Assembly (NCBI GenBank): GCA_002841355.1
Contig: PHFB01000002.1
Location: 369,414 to 433,413, forward strand
Source: Actinobacteria bacterium HGW-Actinobacteria-1
GTDB taxonomy: Bacteria; Actinomycetota; Coriobacteriia; Anaerosomatales; Anaerosomataceae
DNA: 64,000 bases
Direction: 5' to 3'
Shown here: piece by piece, positions 8,571 through 16,889 of the stretch
Numbering within the stretch: position 1 is the stretch's first letter
Layout of the letters: each line of letters begins with the position of its first letter
Program-made: the position numbers and the translations under genes
Notes under the pieces: generated by a model
Databases searched by the model: none
Told to the model about the DNA's origin: nothing
What the model saw: the letters and a program-made list of their open reading frames with translations, nothing else

Positions 8571-10697
8571 ATGAAGGCATACAAGAGGATCTTCGCAGTA
8601 CTGCTGGCGGCGGTGCTGGTCGTGGTTCTCGGACTCGGGTCTGGCTCGGCCTTCGGGCTTGAGGCGCCCGTATTCGGCGAATCGACCATGATGCAAGACC
8701 CGGCTGCGCCGCGTGATGTCGCAGTGGCCGACTTCAATGAAGACGGCTACGACGATGTCGTAAGCGCAGTCATGGGTACGGATGCCGATCCGGCGGGTGT
8801 TGCGATATCGCTCGGCGGCGCCGACCCGGTGCTCTCCGCACCTGTGATGATCGGTGTGGGTGGAGCGACGTGGTCGGTCGTCACTGCTGATTTCGATCAC
8901 GACGGCCACGCAGATATCGCCGCCTCGCTGGCCGACGGCGTCGGTGTCGCGGTGTTGCTCGGTCATGGTGATGGAACGTTCGGCGATGCGGCGACATACA
9001 TGACGAGCAGCGCGGTCCGCGGCATTGCGGTTGCGGACATGAACACCGACGGATGGCTCGATATCGTCGGCGCAGAGCCCGGGTATCCCGGAGTCGTGGT
9101 TCTGACCGGCGAAGGCGGCGGGTTCTGCGTGGGCGAGTTCACCGTTGCGGGCGCGGATAACATGCTCGAGCTTGCGGTCGGTCAGCTTGCCGGTGACGCT
9201 CTCGCCGACCTTGCGGTCGTCGACAACTTCGGTTCGTGCGTCGTGGTGCTGGAGAACACGGGCTCGGGTTTCGCCCGGGTCGCCACGCTCGCCACAGGTG
9301 AGCAGCCGCGCGCTGTAGCCGTCGCGGACTTCGACAACGATGGTAACGATGACGTAGCGGCGTCCAGCAGCATCGCGTCTGACGTCGAGATCTTCCTCGG
9401 CGACGGCCTTGGCGGATTCTCCGATCCCACTATCGCCGCAGCCGGCGAGGATGCCCGCACCGGCGCCATTGCCGCGGTCGACCTTGATGGAGACGGCGAC
9501 ATGGACTTGCTCGCGGTGAACGCCACAACCGGAGCGCTCGTGGCGTTCGAGAACGACGGCAGTGGCGTGATCGTAGCCATCGAGAGCTCTTCGGTCGCGT
9601 CCGGGCCGACTGCGCTCGCGCTCGGCAACCCAAATGGCGACGACGTCATGGATATCGTGATCGCGGACTACGGCGACGGATGCGTCCGAGTGGTTCCGTC
9701 TCCGCAGACCATCATCATGAGCACCTACAGGCTTCCCGAGCCCGTCCCCAACACGCTCGACACGCTTGAGGTCGCAGGTGCCACCCGGTACGAGACCGCC
9801 ATCGAGGCTTCTAAGCTGGCGTTCGAGGGCGGCAGTGATCACGTGGTCATCGCAAGCGGCGAGAACTGGCCCGACGCGGTCACCGCTTCTGCACTGGCCG
9901 GTCGCCTGCACGCCCCGCTGCTGCTCACCCGCAAGGATGCGCTGCCGCAGGTTGTCGCTGACGAGATCTGGCGCCTCGGTGCGGCAGACGCTGTCGTGAT
10001 CGGCGGAGAAGCTGCCGTGTCCGAAACGGTCGTAGACGCTCTCAAGCCGCTGGTCGGCACCGGCGTGGTCAGCCGACTTGCTGGTGCCACCCGGTACGAG
10101 ACCGCAGACGCAGTCGCCAGCGAGGTCATCGCGCTTGCCGGTGACACGTACGACGGCCGTGCATTTGTGGCAACAGGTCGCGCCTTCGCGGACGCGCTGG
10201 CTGCTTCGCCTCTGGCGAACGCGAGCGGTGCCCCGGTCTTCCTGACGCCGCCAGAAGGTCGCGCAGGTCTGCAGGATGAGATGCTCAACGGTGGCGTCAC
10301 CAACGTCATCATCCTCGGCGGGCTTCCCGCGGTGGGCGCGGACGTCGAGGCCGAGATGGTCGCTGCATTCAACGTCGAGAACGTGGCCCGTCTTGCCGGT
10401 CCCGATCGGTATGCGACCGCGGCTCTGGTCGCCGGGTACGGCGTCAGCACCTTCGGTCTTGGCTGGGACGGCGTTGGTATCGCGACCGGCACGAACTTCC
10501 CGGACGCGCTTGCCGGCGGGACCATGCTTGGTTCGCGCGGTTCGGTCATGCTTCTGAGCACACCGGACACCCTCTCGGCTCCTGTCGGTCAGGCTCTCAG
10601 CGAGCACGCCGATGAGATCAACACCGTTGTCTTCCTGGGCAGCACGCAAGCCATCACTCTGGTGACCCGTGATGCTGCAACCAGTGCCCTAAGGTAG
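8571..10697 (+). CDS. Secreted FG-GAP/VCBS protein with three CWB2 cell-wall-binding repeats
   Basis: A 708-residue exported protein. Residues 1-29 form a signal peptide (MKAYKRIFAVLLAAVL). Residues about 40-370 contain at least six calcium-loop-like repeats (DFNEDGYDDV, DFDHDGHADI, DMNTDGWLDI, DFDNDGNDDV, DLDGDGDMDL, NPNGDDVMDI), which suggests a beta-propeller. Residues about 400-700 contain three cell wall binding repeat 2 modules, each with the ATRYETA or DRYATAA type start and VVIGGEAAV-like segments. Family knowledge: triple CWB2 modules anchor proteins non-covalently to cell-wall polymers. The ATG at 8571 has GAGGGG at eight bases; GTG at 8562 and TTG at 8565 are alternatives. The gene sits between purL and purF with hairpins on both sides, so it is probably a separate unit. 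Confidence 0.85.
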   Translation: MKAYKRIFAVLLAAVLVVVLGLGSGSAFGLEAPVFGESTMMQDPAAPRDVAVADFNEDGYDDVVSAVMGTDADPAGVAISLGGADPVLSAPVMIGVGGATWSVVTADFDHDGHADIAASLADGVGVAVLLGHGDGTFGDAATYMTSSAVRGIAVADMNTDGWLDIVGAEPGYPGVVVLTGEGGGFCVGEFTVAGADNMLELAVGQLAGDALADLAVVDNFGSCVVVLENTGSGFARVATLATGEQPRAVAVADFDNDGNDDVAASSSIASDVEIFLGDGLGGFSDPTIAAAGEDARTGAIAAVDLDGDGDMDLLAVNATTGALVAFENDGSGVIVAIESSSVASGPTALALGNPNGDDVMDIVIADYGDGCVRVVPSPQTIIMSTYRLPEPVPNTLDTLEVAGATRYETAIEASKLAFEGGSDHVVIASGENWPDAVTASALAGRLHAPLLLTRKDALPQVVADEIWRLGAADAVVIGGEAAVSETVVDALKPLVGTGVVSRLAGATRYETADAVASEVIALAGDTYDGRAFVATGRAFADALAASPLANASGAPVFLTPPEGRAGLQDEMLNGGVTNVIILGGLPAVGADVEAEMVAAFNVENVARLAGPDRYATAALVAGYGVSTFGLGWDGVGIATGTNFPDALAGGTMLGSRGSVMLLSTPDTLSAPVGQALSEHADEINTVVFLGSTQAITLVTRDAATSALR

Positions 10698-10729
10698 CGC
10701 GGTCCCGCCACCGCGCCCTTAAGCCCCCA

Positions 10730-10758
10730 GGGACCCGTCGCCGCCCGCGACGGGTCCC
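10730..10758 (+). terminator. Hairpin terminator after the CWB2 protein gene
   Basis: GGGACCCGTCGC (10730-10741) and GCGACGGGTCCC (10747-10758) form a perfect 12-base stem with a 5-base loop. It lies 32 bases after the stop of the secreted-protein gene and before purF. No T-run follows. Confidence 0.7.
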
Positions 10759-10825
10759 GCGCCTTGCGCGCAATCGTGGTATGCTACCGCGCATCAGCCC
10801 ACCTCAAGCAGGAGTCTCCCGTCGC

Positions 10826-12301
10826 ATGGACCTTAATTCGCCCGTCTCGGTCGAGCAGTCCTCGCAAGAATGGATACTGGAAGAGCGTCCCGATCGTCCT
10901 GAAGAAGCGTGCGGCGTATTCGCCGTCTATGGCCCGGGTGAAGACGTAGCACGACTCACCTACTTCGGACTCCATGCGCTGCAGCATCGCGGCCAGGAAT
11001 CGGCGGGCATCGCGGTCGCCGACGGTCACACGCTCACTGTCGTGAAGAGTCTCGGCCTCGTTCCGCAGGCCTTTAAAGAGAGCGACCTCGCGACGCTGCA
11101 GGGTCACCTCGCCATCGGACACACGCGGTACTCCACGACGGGATCGAGCAGCGCGTGGGAGAACGCACAGCCGATGGTCTCCTCGATCGGCAGCACCACC
11201 ATCGCGCTTGCGCACAACGGCAACCTCGTCAACACGGTGGAGCTGCGTGACGCGCTGAAGGACCGCGGTATCCGCTTCCGCTCCACCACCGACTCCGAGG
11301 TCATCGCGACCCTCGTCGACCACTTCACGCAGCAGCACGGTTCGATCCGCGGCGGCATCCGCGAGACGATGAAGTACGTCCGCGGCGCATACTCGGTCGT
11401 CCTCATGTCCGAGGAGGCCGTCTATGCATTCCGCGATCCGTACGGTGTGCGTCCGCTTTCCCTCGGCAAGCTCAACGACACCTGGGTCATCGCTTCCGAG
11501 ACGTGCGGTCTCGACATCATCGGTGCGGAGTACGTGCGCGACATCGCCCCGGGCGAGATGGTGAAGATCGGCCCCGAGGGCCTCGAGTCCGAGCAGGCCG
11601 TCCCTGCCGAGAAGCCCAGCCTCTGCATCTTCGAGTTCATCTACTTCGCGCGCCCCGACAGCGTGCTCAACGACTGCAACCTGTACGAGGCCCGCATGCG
11701 CATGGGCGCGGCGGTAGCGCGCTCCTCGGCAGTGGAGGCTGACATCGTCATCGGCGTACCGGACTCCGGCGTGCCCGCCGCCGTCGGCTACGCCAAGGAG
11801 AGCGGCATCCCGTTCGGCGAGGGGCTCGTGAAGAACCGCTACGTCGGGCGCACCTTCATCTCGCCGAGCCAGTCGCTCCGGCAGCAGGGCATTCGCCTCA
11901 AGCTCAACCCGCTTCGCCACGTCATCAACGGCAAGCGGCTCATCGTCGTCGACGACTCGATCGTTCGCGGCAACACGTCGCGCAAGCTCGTGGCGTTGCT
12001 GCGCGAGTCCGGCGCCACGGAAGTGCACATGCGCATCACTTCACCGCCCGTGAAGTGGCCGTGCTTCTACGGCATCGACACCGACACGCAGGAGCAGCTC
12101 ATCGCCGCCAGCAAGTCGGTCGAGGAGGTTCGCGAGTTCATCGGCGCGGACTCGCTCGCATATCTGTCGGTTCCCGACATGATCGAGTCCACCGGAGGCA
12201 CCGCTGCCGAGTACTGCGCGGCGTGCTTCACCGGCGAGTACCCGGTCGAGATCCCCGATTCCGTCAAGCGCGGCAAGCTGAGCCTGGAGCCCGTCGGGTG
12301 A
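10826..12301 (+). CDS. purF: Amidophosphoribosyltransferase
   Basis: A 491-residue enzyme of the committed purine step: PRPP plus glutamine gives phosphoribosylamine. The glutaminase nucleophile follows a short propeptide in PEEACGVFAVYG (Cys about residue 30), which implies propeptide removal as in the Bacillus-type enzyme. The PRPP loop is LIVVDDSIVRGNTSRK. Cysteines in VKWPCFYGID and EYCAACFTGEYP match ligands of the structural 4Fe-4S cluster, so the enzyme may be oxygen-sensitive. The ATG at 10826 follows GCAGGAG. The TGA overlaps the GTG of a downstream membrane-protein gene. Confidence 0.95.
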   Translation: MDLNSPVSVEQSSQEWILEERPDRPEEACGVFAVYGPGEDVARLTYFGLHALQHRGQESAGIAVADGHTLTVVKSLGLVPQAFKESDLATLQGHLAIGHTRYSTTGSSSAWENAQPMVSSIGSTTIALAHNGNLVNTVELRDALKDRGIRFRSTTDSEVIATLVDHFTQQHGSIRGGIRETMKYVRGAYSVVLMSEEAVYAFRDPYGVRPLSLGKLNDTWVIASETCGLDIIGAEYVRDIAPGEMVKIGPEGLESEQAVPAEKPSLCIFEFIYFARPDSVLNDCNLYEARMRMGAAVARSSAVEADIVIGVPDSGVPAAVGYAKESGIPFGEGLVKNRYVGRTFISPSQSLRQQGIRLKLNPLRHVINGKRLIVVDDSIVRGNTSRKLVALLRESGATEVHMRITSPPVKWPCFYGIDTDTQEQLIAASKSVEEVREFIGADSLAYLSVPDMIESTGGTAAEYCAACFTGEYPVEIPDSVKRGKLSLEPVG

Positions 12302-12759
12302 GCTTTGCCGCACTCGTGACAGGCGCTGCGCGTGCGCTGTGGCAGGGCGCGTCGCTCGGCATCCAATACAACCCCGTGTTCGGCATCGCCGGAGCGGTCA
12401 TCGCCGCTGCGCTGCTCGGGTATCCCCGGGCGCCGCGCGAGCGTCGGTTCTGGGCGGGCGCGATCATTGCGATTGCGTGGCTTGCAGGCGACGGGCTCAT
12501 GATTCTCGGCAGGACGCGCGAGGTCGTCGACGGCGTGGGCGCGTTCGCGCACGTCACACCCGCGTGGGTCGCGTACGTGCTCGTCGCGGGGTGGGCGCTC
12601 GTCTCGCTCGGTCTTGGGTACCTCGTGCCGGCGTGGGCCGGCATCACCGTGGGACGTCGCGTGACGCACGGGACGGGGTGGCTCGCGGCCATGGCGATCG
12701 CCGTCGGCGCATCGCTTGCGATCTCCACGCTCGTGGCATCGCTCGGAGCGTTGGGGTAG
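12298..12759 (+). CDS. Membrane protein between purF and purM
   Basis: A 153-residue, very hydrophobic protein with about four membrane helices (roughly residues 20-41, 50-66, 86-107 and 128-150). The GTG start overlaps the purF stop, so the gene is coupled to purF. No charged functional motif or family recognised. It is the fourth small membrane-protein gene placed among the pur genes. Confidence 0.6.
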   Translation: MSFAALVTGAARALWQGASLGIQYNPVFGIAGAVIAAALLGYPRAPRERRFWAGAIIAIAWLAGDGLMILGRTREVVDGVGAFAHVTPAWVAYVLVAGWALVSLGLGYLVPAWAGITVGRRVTHGTGWLAAMAIAVGASLAISTLVASLGALG

Positions 12760-12823
12760 GCCCGCAGCCTCCGCTCCGCTGGTATCATGTCAGCCAACAA
12801 GCATCGTCGAGCTGGAGGACCGC

Positions 12824-13879
12824 ATGACCGACACGCCCGATAAGCCCATCTCGTACCGCGACGCAGGCGTCGATATCGACGAGGGTGCCCGAGCGGTCGA
12901 AGGTATCCGCGAGGCCGTGCGCTCCACGTATCGTCCCGAGGTCATCGGCGACATCGGCGGCTTTGGCGGGATGTTCTCGGCAGCGGCGTTCAAGGAGATG
13001 GCCGAGCCGGTCATGGTGAGCGGCACCGACGGCGTGGGTACCAAGCTCAAGCTCGCGCAGCTGCTCGGCAAGCACGACACGGTAGGCATCGACCTCGTGG
13101 CGATGTGCGTGAACGACATCCTCGTCACCGGCGCCGAGCCGCTCTTCTTCCTCGACTACATCGCGGTCGGCAAGCTCGACGCCGCGCGTACCTCGCAGAT
13201 CGTCTCGGGTATTGCCGAGGGGTGCCGCCAGTCGGGCTGCTCGCTCATCGGCGGGGAGATGGCCGAGCACCCCGGCGTCATGGATCCGGACGACTACGAC
13301 CTCTCCGGCTTCTGCGTGGGCGTTGTGGACCGGCCGAAAGCAATCGACGGCTCCGGAATCGTGCCGGGCGACGTGATTCTCGGCCTTGGCTCCAGCGGCG
13401 CGCACAGCAACGGCTTCTCGCTCATCCGCCGAGCGCTTGTAGACGGCCACGAGGCCGAGCTCACGCTGCCACGGGTCGACCTTGACGGTCGGACGCTTGG
13501 CGAAGCGCTGCTCGAGCCGACGCGGCTATACGTGCGCTCCGTCCTCGCCCTGCTGCGCTCCGGCGCGAAGGTGAAAGGCATGGCGCACATCACCGGCGGC
13601 GGCATCACCGAGAACCTCAACCGCGCGCTCCCGGCGAATTGCGATGCGCGCGTCTTCCGCACCGCATGGAAGCGCCCGCCGGTCTTTGACCTCATCCAGC
13701 AGGCTGCGTCGCTGCCAGACGACGAGATGTACCGCACGTTCAACATGGGCGTGGGCTTCGCGATCGTGCTCGATCCCGCCGAGGCCCCCGAGGCCGCTGT
13801 CACGCTGCGTGCGGCCGGCGAGAGCGTCACGGAGATCGGCGAGATCGTGAGCGGCACGGGGGAGGTCGTGTATGGATAA
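12824..13879 (+). CDS. purM: AIR synthase (phosphoribosylformylglycinamidine cyclo-ligase)
   Basis: A 351-residue PurM that closes the imidazole ring of FGAM with ATP, step 5. Seen: ISYRDAGVDIDEGARAVEGI near the start, then GGFGGMF, SGTDGVGTKLKLA, the conserved DLVAMCVNDILVTGAEPLFF, and the Gly-rich AHITGGGITENL. All are standard AIRS motifs. The start is fixed by GGAGG eight bases ahead of the ATG. The gene overlaps purN by eight bases, so the two are coupled. Confidence 0.95.
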   Translation: MTDTPDKPISYRDAGVDIDEGARAVEGIREAVRSTYRPEVIGDIGGFGGMFSAAAFKEMAEPVMVSGTDGVGTKLKLAQLLGKHDTVGIDLVAMCVNDILVTGAEPLFFLDYIAVGKLDAARTSQIVSGIAEGCRQSGCSLIGGEMAEHPGVMDPDDYDLSGFCVGVVDRPKAIDGSGIVPGDVILGLGSSGAHSNGFSLIRRALVDGHEAELTLPRVDLDGRTLGEALLEPTRLYVRSVLALLRSGAKVKGMAHITGGGITENLNRALPANCDARVFRTAWKRPPVFDLIQQAASLPDDEMYRTFNMGVGFAIVLDPAEAPEAAVTLRAAGESVTEIGEIVSGTGEVVYG

Positions 13880-14540
13880 CATCACAGGTCCCGGCGACGA
13901 GCTGTTCAAGCCCCGCGGCGACGCGGACCGCCTGCGCGTCGGCGTGCTCATCTCGGGGAGCGGCACCAACCTCCAGGCGCTCATCGACGCCATCGATGCG
14001 CACGAGCTCGACGCGAAGATCGCCGTCGTCATCTCCAATAAGCCGGACGCGTTCGGTCTGGAGCGCGCCCGCAAGGCCGGCATTCCGGCCGTGTATGTCG
14101 ACCGCGCGGCGTACACCACCATCTCGGCGTACAACCACGCGCTCACCGAAGCGCTCAAGGAGCACGCGGTCGAGCTCGTTGTGATGGCGGGGTACATGCG
14201 CCTGCTTGGCCAAGAGGTGCTCTCGGCGTACCCGCACTGCGTGATGAACCTGCACCCGGCGCTTCTGCCGGCGTTTGCGGGCGCTTCCGGCATCAGGGAC
14301 GCGTTCGAGCACGGCGTGAAGGTCACGGGCGTGACGGTGCACTTTGCCGACGAGGTCTTTGACCGCGGCCCCATCATCGCGCAGGAGCCGGTTCGCATTG
14401 CCGAGGACGACACGATCGCAACGCTTGAGGCGAAGATTCACGAGGTGGAGCACCGACTGATCGTTGAGGCCGTGCGGCTCTTCTCGGAGGGGCGCCTGGA
14501 GATCGACGGGCGTCGCGTGCACGTGCTGCCAGCCCGGTAG
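13872..14540 (+). CDS. purN: GAR transformylase (10-formyl-THF dependent)
   Basis: A 222-residue PurN, which transfers a formyl group from 10-formyl-tetrahydrofolate to GAR, step 3. Motifs: GVLISGSGTNLQALIDA for phosphate binding, NLHPALLPAF with the catalytic Asn/His, and VTVHFADEVFDRGPIIAQE with the catalytic Asp. A roughly 20-residue N-terminal extension precedes the usual start of the fold. The gene overlaps the end of purM. After it the pur run is interrupted by two unrelated genes before purH. Confidence 0.95.
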   Translation: MDNITGPGDELFKPRGDADRLRVGVLISGSGTNLQALIDAIDAHELDAKIAVVISNKPDAFGLERARKAGIPAVYVDRAAYTTISAYNHALTEALKEHAVELVVMAGYMRLLGQEVLSAYPHCVMNLHPALLPAFAGASGIRDAFEHGVKVTGVTVHFADEVFDRGPIIAQEPVRIAEDDTIATLEAKIHEVEHRLIVEAVRLFSEGRLEIDGRRVHVLPAR

Positions 14541-14587
14541 AGGGCTGAACACCCCGTCTGACCAGCCGGTTTAGGTTCTGTTTAGTA

Positions 14588-14628
14588 CCTCGTGCCACGA
14601 TGATTGCGGGTTCTGTCGTGGTGCGAGG
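14588..14628. repeat. Large imperfect hairpin downstream of purN
   Basis: CCTCGTGCCACGA (14588-14600) pairs with TCGTGGTGCGAGG (14616-14628), giving 13 pairs with two central wobbles and a 15-base loop. It lies 47 bases after the purN stop and 60 before the aminotransferase start. It may end the purM-purN transcript or act as an attenuator; no T-run follows. Confidence 0.45.
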
Positions 14629-14688
14629 GGGCGCCACGGCAGGCCCACCTTCTGAAGCTCTTGAGCATCACGATGGGGGTCGGTCACG

Positions 14689-15477
14689 ATGTACGCATGG
14701 TCGACGTTTGGGCCCTACATGGGGGCCCCGATACGGCAGGAGCCGCAATTGCACCCGGCAGCGACACCGCAGGTCGCGCTCAAAGAGACGTGCCGGGTCT
14801 CCACGACCCGCCACATCCCGCTGTGGCGCTATCATGCCGCGCGTCTGCGCGCAGGCGGGTGTGGTGCCGACGTCATCAGCAAGGCGCACGAGGTCGCCCG
14901 GGGAGCCATTGCGGCGTACGACGGGTCGCTCACGTCCCGGGTGCGCCTCACTCTGGTGATCGGCACCGACGGCGTGCCCACGGCGGATGTGGAACGCCGA
15001 CTCTCATCGCTCGACGTGATGGACGGAGTCGTCGCCGTTCCCATCGCGGCCGAGGCGGACCCGGCGCTGCCCGCAGGCGCGGCCAAGCCCGCCGACCGGT
15101 CGTTCTGGGACGCAGCGCACCGGGAGGCGCGCGCTCAAGGTGCCGACCAGGCGATCATCACCCGACCGAACGGCTTCATCATCGACGGCAGCACGGCGTC
15201 GATCTTCTGCCGCCTCGGGACGGTGATCGCCACGCCGCCGTCTCCGGCGGCGATCGCCGGCGTCGCGCGTCGGTGGATCCTCGACAACTGCTCGACCTTG
15301 GGGTACTCGGCTCTGGCCGCTCCCATCAGCGTGGATGATCTGACCATCGCCGACGAGGTCTTCTTCGCGAACGCGTTCGGAGGCATCCGCGAAATGCGAG
15401 GCCGGGGCGGGGAGGCGTGCATCGCGCTCAGCGAGGCGATGCGCGACGTTTGGGAGCTCCGGGGGCGCAGGCGCTAG
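14689..15477 (+). CDS. Class IV aminotransferase / aminodeoxychorismate lyase-like PLP enzyme
   Basis: A 262-residue fold-type IV PLP protein. The Schiff-base Lys is probably the K of AAKPADRSFWDA (about residue 128). The cofactor-binding stretch reads GFIIDGSTASIFCRLG, where many relatives have a Glu instead of the Asp. The C-terminal TIADEVFFANAFGGIREM is the usual substrate-side motif. Substrate cannot be told: branched-chain or D-amino acid transamination, or aminodeoxychorismate lysis, are all possible. Folate synthesis would fit the neighbouring formyl-THF enzymes PurN and PurH, but this is inference. GGGGGTCGG precedes the ATG. Confidence 0.75.
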   Translation: MYAWSTFGPYMGAPIRQEPQLHPAATPQVALKETCRVSTTRHIPLWRYHAARLRAGGCGADVISKAHEVARGAIAAYDGSLTSRVRLTLVIGTDGVPTADVERRLSSLDVMDGVVAVPIAAEADPALPAGAAKPADRSFWDAAHREARAQGADQAIITRPNGFIIDGSTASIFCRLGTVIATPPSPAAIAGVARRWILDNCSTLGYSALAAPISVDDLTIADEVFFANAFGGIREMRGRGGEACIALSEAMRDVWELRGRRR

Positions 15478-15519
15478 GTTCTTCCAGCCGGTCAGTGCTT
15501 TCGCTTTGAGCCCGCGTGC

Positions 15520-15528
15520 TGCTATATT
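15520..15528 (+). promoter_or_regulatory. Extended -10 promoter element
   Basis: TGCTATATT is a TGn extended -10 box 80 bases ahead of the 15608 start. The region 17 bases upstream (TTCGCT) is a weak -35. Between it and the gene lies an unusual GCATGCATGCATGC stretch at about 15567-15582 that could be an operator. Confidence 0.4.
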
Positions 15529-15607
15529 CATCTCCCTGTAGTTTCATGCAGCTTGGTGCATAGGCATGCATGCATGCGGCATCGGCTCGCACGGAAAGGA
15601 CTCCGGC

Positions 15608-16780
15608 ATGAGGAACACGCGACACAAAGCGCTTGCCCTGCTGCTCGTTGCAGCCGTGGCGGCGACCGGTATGCTCGCCGGCTGCTCGGCGAAGACCGAG
15701 GCCGATAGCGGCACAGAGCCCGCCAAGCAGACCACCGTTAAAATCGGCTTCGCCGCGCCGCTGACGGGCGACAATGCCGTGTACGGCGAAGGCATGAAGC
15801 GCGCCGTTGAGATGGCGATCGAAGAGGCCAACGCGAGCGATGAGGTCAAGGCCGCGGGCTACACTTACGAGATCTCCGCGCAGGACGACCAGGCGGACCC
15901 GAAGCAGGCCGTGAACGTCGCGAACCTGCTCGACGGTGACGCCGGCGTTGTGGCGCTTGTCGGCCACTTCAACTCGGGATGCTCGATTCCGGCCTCGGCC
16001 GTGTACGAGCGTGCCGGGCTTGCCATGGTGTCGGTGTCTTCGAACCCGCAGCTCACGGCGCAGGGTTTCGCGGTCGTGAACCGGATCGTTGCCAAGGACG
16101 ACGCGCAGGGCACCTTTGCCGCCGACCTCGTGTACGACACGCTCGGCTACAAGAAGGTTGCCGTGCTCGATGACTCGACGCCGTACGGCACGGGTCTGGC
16201 GACCGAGTTCGTGAAGCGCTTCAAGGAGAAGGGCGGCGAAGTCGTTGTTCAGGAGAAGGTGCAGTCCAAAGAAGTCGACTTCAGCGCGGTTGTCACTCGC
16301 GTGAAGGCGGCCGCACCGCAGGCGCTCTACTACGGTGGCGCACACACAGAGGGCGCGCTCATCGCCAAGCAGGCCAAGGAAGCCGGCCTCAATATCCCGG
16401 TCATCGGCGGCGACATGCTCTTCTCGCCCGAGTACATCAAGATCGCACGTGCCGAGAACGCTGAGGGCGACATCTGCACGAGCCTGGGCCTGCCGCTCGA
16501 CCAGCAGCCGAAGGGTACGGAGTTCAAGGCTGCGTACAACGAGAAGTACGGCAAGGACCCGGAAGCGTACGATAGCTATGCGTACGACTCGGCATGGATC
16601 ATCATCAAGGCAGTGCTCGAGGCCGGTCCCGACCGCGCGGCCGTGGCCACCGCGATCCGCGGGCTCAGCTACGACGGCGTGACCGGAACCACCTCGTTCG
16701 ACGCGAACGGTGATACCAAGAACCAGGCCATCTCGGCGTACCGGGTGACCGGTGGCGAGTGGAAGCAGATCGTCGAGTAA
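15608..16780 (+). CDS. Amino-acid-type ABC transporter substrate-binding lipoprotein (Leu/Ile/Val-binding family)
   Basis: A 390-residue periplasmic-binding-fold protein. A lipoprotein signal (residues 1-24) ends in the lipobox GMLAGCSA, so Cys25 is probably lipidated and the protein tethered outside the membrane. The start of the mature domain, VKIGFAAPLTGDNAVYGEGM, and later GHFNSGCSIPAS are typical of LivJ/LivK-like binders of branched-chain or other amino acids. No permease or ATPase gene is adjacent, so it either serves a distant transporter or acts as a sensor. GGAAAGGA precedes the ATG at 15608. A terminator follows. Confidence 0.85.
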   Translation: MRNTRHKALALLLVAAVAATGMLAGCSAKTEADSGTEPAKQTTVKIGFAAPLTGDNAVYGEGMKRAVEMAIEEANASDEVKAAGYTYEISAQDDQADPKQAVNVANLLDGDAGVVALVGHFNSGCSIPASAVYERAGLAMVSVSSNPQLTAQGFAVVNRIVAKDDAQGTFAADLVYDTLGYKKVAVLDDSTPYGTGLATEFVKRFKEKGGEVVVQEKVQSKEVDFSAVVTRVKAAAPQALYYGGAHTEGALIAKQAKEAGLNIPVIGGDMLFSPEYIKIARAENAEGDICTSLGLPLDQQPKGTEFKAAYNEKYGKDPEAYDSYAYDSAWIIIKAVLEAGPDRAAVATAIRGLSYDGVTGTTSFDANGDTKNQAISAYRVTGGEWKQIVE

Positions 16781-16812
16781 CAACGTCAACCTGTCCGAGG
16801 GGTTGGGGGAAA

Positions 16813-16844
16813 GGACGGCTCCGGCACACACGCCGGGGCCGTTC
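16813..16844 (+). terminator. Hairpin terminator after the binding-protein gene
   Basis: GGACGGCTCCGGC (16813-16825) and GCCGGGGCCGTTC (16832-16844) form a 13-base stem with wobbles and a 6-base loop, followed by TGTTGC. It separates the binding-protein gene from purH. Confidence 0.7.
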
Positions 16845-16889
16845 TGTTGCACAATACGCAGTACAAGTCGTTCTGAAAGGGGCATCCTC

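Noticed and set aside
8490-10649. 719-codon frame opposite the CWB2 protein gene
   Set aside because: Antisense frame of a repetitive high-GC gene; the plus-strand protein has clear repeats and a signal peptide.
15567-15582. GCATGCATGCATGC palindromic run as an attachment site or insertion scar
   Set aside because: No second copy or flanking mobile gene; at most an operator.
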